A stretch of 10,300 bases of DNA from NZ13-RE01 sp049718665 (GTDB lineage: Bacteria; Dictyoglomota; Dictyoglomia; Dictyoglomales; Dictyoglomaceae): contig JBNARO010000044.1 of assembly GCA_049718665.1 (NCBI GenBank), positions 1-10,300 of the forward strand, in the 5' to 3' direction. Of the stretch, positions 5,570 to 10,300 are shown piece after piece. Below the pieces are notes generated by a model, which saw nothing but the letters and a program-made list of their open reading frames with translations, did not search any database and was not told the origin of the DNA. Numbering within the stretch: the stretch's first letter is position 1; every line of letters starts with the position of its first letter. The translations under genes and the position numbers were made by a program.

Positions 5570-6157
5570 ATGACTTTAGTCCCTATAGTTATAGAACAGA
5601 CTCCTCGTGGAGAGAGAGCTTATGATATTTATTCTCGTCTTTTAAAAAGTAGAATTGTTTTCTTAGGAACTGCTATAAATGACGAAGTTGCTAATTTAAT
5701 TATAGCTCAGCTTCTCTTTCTGGAATCTGAAGATCCTGAAAAGGATATTTACCTTTATATAAATAGTCCTGGAGGAGAAGTTTCTGCAGGATTAGCTATA
5801 TATGATACTATAAGGCATATAAGACCTAAAGTAGCTACAGTTTGTGTGGGACAAGCAGCAAGTATGGCAGCAATACTTCTCTCTGCAGGAGATAAAGGTA
5901 AAAGATATGCACTTCCAAATTCGAGAGTTATGATCCATCAACCATTAGGAGGAATATATGGACCTGCTGCTGATCTTGAAATTCATACTCGAGAAATATT
6001 AAAGCTTCGCCAGACTTTGAATAAAATTCTTGCTTATCATACAGGTCAGCCTTTAGAAAAGATTCAAAGAGATACAGATAGAGATTTCTTTATGTCTGCA
6101 AAGGAAGCTAAGGAATATGGAATTATAGATGAAATTTTAGAAAGTAAAAAACCATAA
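5570..6157 (+). CDS. clpP: ATP-dependent Clp protease proteolytic subunit ClpP
   Basis: ClpP is a barrel-shaped serine peptidase of two stacked heptamers that degrades proteins fed in by ClpX or a related unfoldase. The 195-residue product is the usual length. The catalytic triad is visible: Ser98 in GQAASMAA, His123 in MIHQPLGG and Asp172 in DTDRDFFMSA. The oxyanion and substrate loop SPGGEVSAG lies at 66-74. The N-terminus is short, and any propeptide can be only a few residues. GGGGGAGG (5556-5563), inside the end of tig, lies six bases before the ATG. clpX follows after 12 bases, so protease and unfoldase are made together. Confidence 0.98.
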   Translation: MTLVPIVIEQTPRGERAYDIYSRLLKSRIVFLGTAINDEVANLIIAQLLFLESEDPEKDIYLYINSPGGEVSAGLAIYDTIRHIRPKVATVCVGQAASMAAILLSAGDKGKRYALPNSRVMIHQPLGGIYGPAADLEIHTREILKLRQTLNKILAYHTGQPLEKIQRDTDRDFFMSAKEAKEYGIIDEILESKKP

Positions 6158-6169
6158 AAGGAGTGAGCT

Positions 6170-7396
6170 ATGGGAGCAAAAGAGATAAGATGTTCATTTT
6201 GTGGAAAAACTCAGAAAGAGGTAAAGAAGTTGATTTCTGGACCAGGTGTGTTTATATGTGATGAATGTGTCGAAATTTGTCATGATTTAATTTCGCAAGA
6301 GGAAGAAGAGAAAGATAAGGAGGAATTTAAATTACCAACTCCTTCAGAGATTAAGGCTTTTTTGGATCAATATGTCATTGGACAAGAAAGGGCGAAAAAG
6401 GTCCTTTCGGTAGCTGTTTATAATCATTATAAAAGGATCTATTTTAAAGACAAATTAAGAGAAGATGTAGAACTTCAAAAGAGTAATATTCTTCTTATTG
6501 GACCTACTGGGGTTGGGAAAACCCTTCTTGCGGAAACTCTTGCCAAATTTTTGAAAGTCCCCTTTGCTATAGCAGATGCTACTACTCTTACTGAAGCAGG
6601 ATATGTAGGAGAAGATGTTGAAAATATTCTTTTGCGCTTAATTCAAAATGCTAATTGGGATGTGAAAAGAGCGGAAAAAGGTATTGTTTATATTGATGAG
6701 ATAGATAAAATTTCAAGGAAATCTGAAAATCCTTCTATTACAAGAGATGTATCTGGAGAGGGAGTTCAACAAGCTCTTTTGAGAATTGTAGAAGGTACCA
6801 TTGCTAATGTGCCACCTCAAGGTGGGAGAAAACATCCTTATCAAGAGTTTATACAGATAAATACAAAAGATATTCTTTTTATAGCAGGAGGATCCTTTGA
6901 GGGGATTGAAAAAATTATAGAAAAAAGGTTAGACATAGAAAATATTGGATTTGGTTCTAAAGTTGAACCTAAGAAACGAAGAAATCTTGGTTCTATTTTG
7001 AATCAGATTCTTCCTGAAGACCTTCTTAAATTTGGAATGATCCCAGAATTTGTAGGAAGATTCCCTATAGTTACTGTGCTGGATCCCTTAGATGATGAAG
7101 CACTATTGAGAATTCTTGTTGAACCTAAAAATGCTTTGGTAAAACAATATCAAGCTTTATTAGCTTTGGATGGGATTGATTTAGAGTTTTCGCAGGAAGC
7201 ATTAAAGGCTATCGTTAAGGAAGCACAAGAGAAGGCCACAGGGGCAAGAGGCTTAAGGGCAGTGATGGAAGAAATTATGTTAGAAGTAATGTATGAATTG
7301 CCAAGGTTAAATATTAAAAAATTTGTAGTAACGCCTGAAATGGTTTATAATCGTAAAGGATTATCTTGGGAAAGTTTATTAAGAAATGTTGGATAA
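6170..7396 (+). CDS. clpX: ATP-dependent Clp protease unfoldase ClpX
   Basis: ClpX is a hexameric AAA+ unfoldase that threads tagged substrates into ClpP. The 408-residue product has every key element. The N-terminal zinc-binding domain uses Cys8, Cys11, Cys30 and Cys33. Walker A is GPTGVGKT (111-118) and Walker B is IVYIDE (172-177). The pore loop is GYVG (144-147), the RKH loop is at 220-222, and the ClpP-docking loop IGFG is at 259-262. The arginine-finger region EFVGRFP lies near 293-299, and the sensor-2 box GARGLR at 358-363. The intact IGF loop and the adjacent clpP support a working ClpXP. AAGGAGTG (6158-6165) lies four bases before the ATG. Confidence 0.98.
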   Translation: MGAKEIRCSFCGKTQKEVKKLISGPGVFICDECVEICHDLISQEEEEKDKEEFKLPTPSEIKAFLDQYVIGQERAKKVLSVAVYNHYKRIYFKDKLREDVELQKSNILLIGPTGVGKTLLAETLAKFLKVPFAIADATTLTEAGYVGEDVENILLRLIQNANWDVKRAEKGIVYIDEIDKISRKSENPSITRDVSGEGVQQALLRIVEGTIANVPPQGGRKHPYQEFIQINTKDILFIAGGSFEGIEKIIEKRLDIENIGFGSKVEPKKRRNLGSILNQILPEDLLKFGMIPEFVGRFPIVTVLDPLDDEALLRILVEPKNALVKQYQALLALDGIDLEFSQEALKAIVKEAQEKATGARGLRAVMEEIMLEVMYELPRLNIKKFVVTPEMVYNRKGLSWESLLRNVG

Positions 7397-7408
7397 GGGG
7401 GCTGAAGG

Positions 7409-10051
7409 ATGAAGGAGGAGCTTCCCAGTATATATAATTTTAAAGATGTAGAAAATAAGTGGTATTCTTATTGGTTAGAAAAAGGATATTTTTATTCTTA
7501 TGTAGATTCCTCAAAAGAACCTTTTACTATTGTTTTGCCACCCCCAAATATAACAGGCTCCTTACATTTAGGGCATGCTTTGAATGCAACTATTCAAGAT
7601 ATTCTTATTAGATGGAAAAGAATGCAGGGTTTTAATGCTTTGTGGATTCCTGGGACAGATCATGCAGGAATAGCAACACAAGCAGTAGTAGAGAGAGAAC
7701 TTTTGAAAGAAGGGAAAAATAGATGGGATTTAGGAAGAGAAAAATTCTTAGAGAAAGTTTGGGAATGGAAAGAAAAGTATGGGCAAACTATAATTGAGCA
7801 ACTTAAAAAGTTAGGTGTCTCTTGCGATTGGAATAGATTTCGTTTTACCATGGATGAAGTCTATTCCAAGGCAGTTATTAAAGCCTTTGTAGAGCTTTAT
7901 AAAAAAGGATATATTTATAGGGGAGAAAGGATTATAAATTGGTGTCCTCGATGTAGAACCGCAATATCAGATTTAGAAGTAAAATATGTGGAGGAAAGTT
8001 CTTTCCTCTGGTATATAAAATATCCTTTAGTAGATGAAAGGGGAGAAATAGTTATTGCTACTGCTCGTCCTGAAACTATGCTTGGAGATACCGCTATCGC
8101 AGTTCATCCTGAAGATGAGAGATATAAATCTTTTGTGGGGAAATACGCCTATCTTCCCTTAGTAGGAAGGAAAATCCCTATAATTGCAGACTATTCTGTA
8201 AATCCTGAATTTGGAACAGGAGCATTGAAGGTTACACCAGCTCATGATTCGGATGATTTTGAGATAGGGAAGAGACATAACCTTCCTTTTATAGCGGTAA
8301 TTGATGAGAAGGGATATATGAATGAAAATGCAGGAGAATTTAAGGATTTAGATATTTATTCTGCAAGAAAAGAAGTAGAGAAGGCTTTAGAAGAGAAAGG
8401 ATATCTTGTTAAGAAAGAACCCTATGTTCATGATTTAGCAACTTGTGATAGATGTGGAACTCCTATAGAACCATTAATATCAAAACAATGGTTTATGAAA
8501 ATGAATGAAATAGCAAAACCCGCTATAAAAGCTGTGGAAGAAGGGAAGGTAAAATTTATCCCAGATAGATGGAAGAAAATTTATTTTGACTGGATGTATA
8601 ACATAAAAGATTGGTGTCTTTCAAGACAGTTATGGTGGGGACATAGAATTCCAGCATGGTATTGTGAGGATTGTGGGCATGTGAATGTTGAAGAAGAAGC
8701 ACCTGATAAGTGTGAAAAATGTAGTTCAGTAAATTTAAGGCAAGACGAAGATGTATTAGATACATGGTTTAGCTCTGCTTTATGGCCTCTTGGTACTTTA
8801 AAATGGCCTGACGAAAATCCCGATTTAGAATATTACTATCCTACATCTGTTTTAAGTACTGCAAGGGATATAATCAACTTATGGGTTGCGCGAATGATAA
8901 TGATGGGTTTAGAGTTTAAGAAAGATGTGCCCTTTTACCATGTTTATATTCACCCTACTGTTCTTACGAGAGAAGGAAAGCGAATGAGTAAGTCTAAAGG
9001 AATAGGATTAGATCCTTTAGATCTTATTGAGAAATATGGTGCTGATATAACAAGATTTGGTCTTGCAGTCCAATGCACAGAAATGCAAGACTTGAGATTT
9101 CATGAAGAAAATTTTGAAAATACTAAAAATTTTGCGAATAAACTATGGAATGCTTCTCGATTTGTACTAACGAATTTAGAAAATAAAGATTATTCTAAAG
9201 TAGATTTAAGGGCTCATATATTATCCCTTTCTGATAAATGGATTCTTAGTAGACTTCAGAAAGAGATAAAAGAAGTAACAGAACATTTGGAAAATTATAG
9301 ATTTAGTGAATATGTCAAGACTATTTATAATTTCTTCTGGTCTGAATTTTGTGATTGGTATATTGAGCTATCAAAACCAAGATTATCTCAAAAAGAAGAT
9401 CCTGAAAGTAAGCTTACTACTCAAGCTGTTTTATGGAAGGTACTATCTACAAATCTATTGCTTTTACATCCTGTAATGCCTTTTATAACAGAAGAAATTT
9501 GGCAAAGGCTTCCTTACCATTCTGAAAGCATAATGACATCTCCTTGGCCCTCTTTTGATGGATTCTTTATTGATGATGAGAGTGAAGAAGATATGGAATT
9601 TATAAAAGAATCTATTAGAAAAATTAGAGCTTTAAGAGCTGAATTTAATATCCCTATTTCACAAAAAATAAAAGTATTTTTCTATACTTGTGACGCTAAG
9701 GAGAAAATTCTTTTGAATGGGTACTCTGGATATTTTAATACTTTAGCAAGAGTAGAACTTGTAAACTCTGAGTATGCTATTTATGAAAAAAATGTAGTTC
9801 AAGCTTTAGTAAGAAATACAAATTACTACATTTATCTGTCAGGTCTTATAGATTTAGAGAAGGAGAGGGAAAAGGTAAATAAAGAAATTACAGATTTAGA
9901 AAAGATAATAAAAAATATAGAGAATAGGTTAAACAATCCATCTTTTCTTGAGAAAGCTTCTTCTGAAGCGATAGAAAAAGAGAAAGAGAAATATAAAGAA
10001 TTAGTAGAAAAGAGAGAATTATTATTAAAGAGAATGAAAGTATTAGAATAA
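7409..10051 (+). CDS. valS: valyl-tRNA synthetase
   Basis: This class I synthetase charges tRNA-Val and hydrolyses Thr-tRNA-Val in a separate editing site. The product has 880 residues, a typical length. Catalytic motifs are HLGH (53-56, in PPPNITGSLHLGH) and RMSKS (525-529). The CP1 editing domain (about 195-340) holds TARPETMLGDTAIAVHPED and GTGALKVTPAHDSDDFEIG. Four CxxC pairs (179/182, 346/349, 419/422, 435/438) suggest bound zinc. An anticodon-binding helical domain (about 605-745) precedes a Lys/Glu-rich coiled coil (about 813-880), a tRNA-binding arm typical of ValRS. After RMSKS the sequence is KGIGLDP where many ValRS have KGNVIDP. AAGGGGG (7395-7401) at the clpX end is a usable ribosome binding site. 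One candidate substrate, tRNA-Val(TAC), lies at 671-746. Confidence 0.98.
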   Translation: MKEELPSIYNFKDVENKWYSYWLEKGYFYSYVDSSKEPFTIVLPPPNITGSLHLGHALNATIQDILIRWKRMQGFNALWIPGTDHAGIATQAVVERELLKEGKNRWDLGREKFLEKVWEWKEKYGQTIIEQLKKLGVSCDWNRFRFTMDEVYSKAVIKAFVELYKKGYIYRGERIINWCPRCRTAISDLEVKYVEESSFLWYIKYPLVDERGEIVIATARPETMLGDTAIAVHPEDERYKSFVGKYAYLPLVGRKIPIIADYSVNPEFGTGALKVTPAHDSDDFEIGKRHNLPFIAVIDEKGYMNENAGEFKDLDIYSARKEVEKALEEKGYLVKKEPYVHDLATCDRCGTPIEPLISKQWFMKMNEIAKPAIKAVEEGKVKFIPDRWKKIYFDWMYNIKDWCLSRQLWWGHRIPAWYCEDCGHVNVEEEAPDKCEKCSSVNLRQDEDVLDTWFSSALWPLGTLKWPDENPDLEYYYPTSVLSTARDIINLWVARMIMMGLEFKKDVPFYHVYIHPTVLTREGKRMSKSKGIGLDPLDLIEKYGADITRFGLAVQCTEMQDLRFHEENFENTKNFANKLWNASRFVLTNLENKDYSKVDLRAHILSLSDKWILSRLQKEIKEVTEHLENYRFSEYVKTIYNFFWSEFCDWYIELSKPRLSQKEDPESKLTTQAVLWKVLSTNLLLLHPVMPFITEEIWQRLPYHSESIMTSPWPSFDGFFIDDESEEDMEFIKESIRKIRALRAEFNIPISQKIKVFFYTCDAKEKILLNGYSGYFNTLARVELVNSEYAIYEKNVVQALVRNTNYYIYLSGLIDLEKEREKVNKEITDLEKIIKNIENRLNNPSFLEKASSEAIEKEKEKYKELVEKRELLLKRMKVLE

Positions 10052-10068
10052 AAAATAAGGAGGTGTAT

Positions 10069-10300
10069 ATGAGATTTCTAACTTTTCGTGGGGGAGTCCA
10101 TCCACCCACTAAGAAGAAGTTATCAGGCTCCTCCCCTATCACCTCTATTCCCCTTCCCGAAAGGTTATTTATCCCTACACAACAACATACAGGTGTTCCT
10201 GCACAACCACAAGTTAAAGTAAAGGATTATGTATATAAAGGGCAAAAGATTGGAGATGCACAAAGCTATATAACTTCCCCAATTCATGCTCCTACCTCAG
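10069..10300 (+). CDS. rnfC: RnfC-like electron transport complex subunit, 5' part only
   Basis: The open frame gives 77 residues before the window edge. It opens MRFLTFRGGVHPPTKKKLSG, then has PLPERLFIPTQQHTGVPAQP and VKVKDYVYKGQKIGDA, ending near SPIHAPTS. This matches the N-terminal barrel-sandwich region of RnfC, the peripheral subunit thought to carry the NADH and iron-sulfur sites of the Rnf complex, which couples ferredoxin:NAD electron transfer to Na+ or H+ movement. The iron-sulfur motifs would lie beyond the window. AAGGAGGTG (10057-10065) is an excellent Shine-Dalgarno, only three bases from the ATG. The gene follows valS by 17 bases with no visible promoter or terminator. A related RnfC-domain protein outside a full rnf operon cannot be excluded. 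Confidence 0.88.
   Translation, partial: MRFLTFRGGVHPPTKKKLSGSSPITSIPLPERLFIPTQQHTGVPAQPQVKVKDYVYKGQKIGDAQSYITSPIHAPTS

Noticed and set aside
7660..8765. Minus-strand open frames at 7660-7851 and 8556-8765
   Set aside because: They are antisense to core valS coding sequence and show no family features.
10052..10068. Separate promoter for the rnfC-like gene
   Set aside because: The gap is 17 bases and holds little beyond the ribosome binding site. I saw no -35/-10 pair in the valS end that I could defend.
9888..10142. Minus-strand open frame encoding a hydrophobic, membrane-like peptide
   Set aside because: It is the complement of the Lys/Glu-rich coiled coil of valS, which automatically reads as Leu/Ile/Phe/Ser-rich. 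No start signal supports it.

Overview
The window is a housekeeping region of an AT-rich, probably thermophilic bacterium. Its proteins are rich in Lys, Glu and Ile, arginine is mostly AGA, and the tRNA genes have very GC-rich stems inside AT-rich DNA. I think of Dictyoglomus or a similar thermophilic anaerobe, but this is inference from composition and gene order, not from an alignment. I found no convincing undescribed system. The points of interest are regulatory architecture, one apparently degenerate enzyme domain, and a recombinase beside a tRNA cluster.

Layout. (1) 1-573, minus strand: the N-terminal two thirds of a tyrosine recombinase, cut by the window edge. It lies about 100 bases beyond the 3' end of a tRNA. 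(2) 671-913, minus strand: three tRNA genes, Lys(TTT), Glu(TTC) and Val(TAC) in transcription order. Their promoter overlaps the 3' end of nadD. (3) 944-3410, minus strand: the classic rplU-rpmA-obg-nadD cluster (ribosomal proteins L21 and L27, the ribosome-assembly GTPase Obg, and NAD biosynthesis). The genes overlap or lie within a few bases of each other. (4) 3455-3525: two back-to-back promoters. One drives rplU leftwards and the other drives tRNAs rightwards. (5) 3538-4242, plus strand: eight tRNA genes, Pro(TGG), Gly(TCC), Arg(TCG), His(GTG), Arg(TCT), Lys(CTT), Leu(TAG) and Gly(GCC). All eleven tRNAs in the window encode their 3' CCA. (6) 4265-4299: a terminator-like hairpin. (7) 4312-10300, plus strand: tig, clpP, clpX, valS and the start of an rnfC-like gene, with gaps of 1 to 17 bases and mostly good ribosome binding sites, so probably one operon.

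How the genes fit together. Almost everything serves translation and protein quality. L21, L27 and Obg build the large subunit, and the tRNAs and ValRS supply decoding. Trigger factor meets the nascent chain, and ClpXP removes failed or tagged proteins. NadD (NAD supply) and RnfC (membrane electron transfer between ferredoxin and NAD) are metabolic genes at the downstream ends of the two operons. No stretch longer than 300 bases lacks a gene. The longest gene-free stretches are 574-670, 3411-3537 and 4243-4311.
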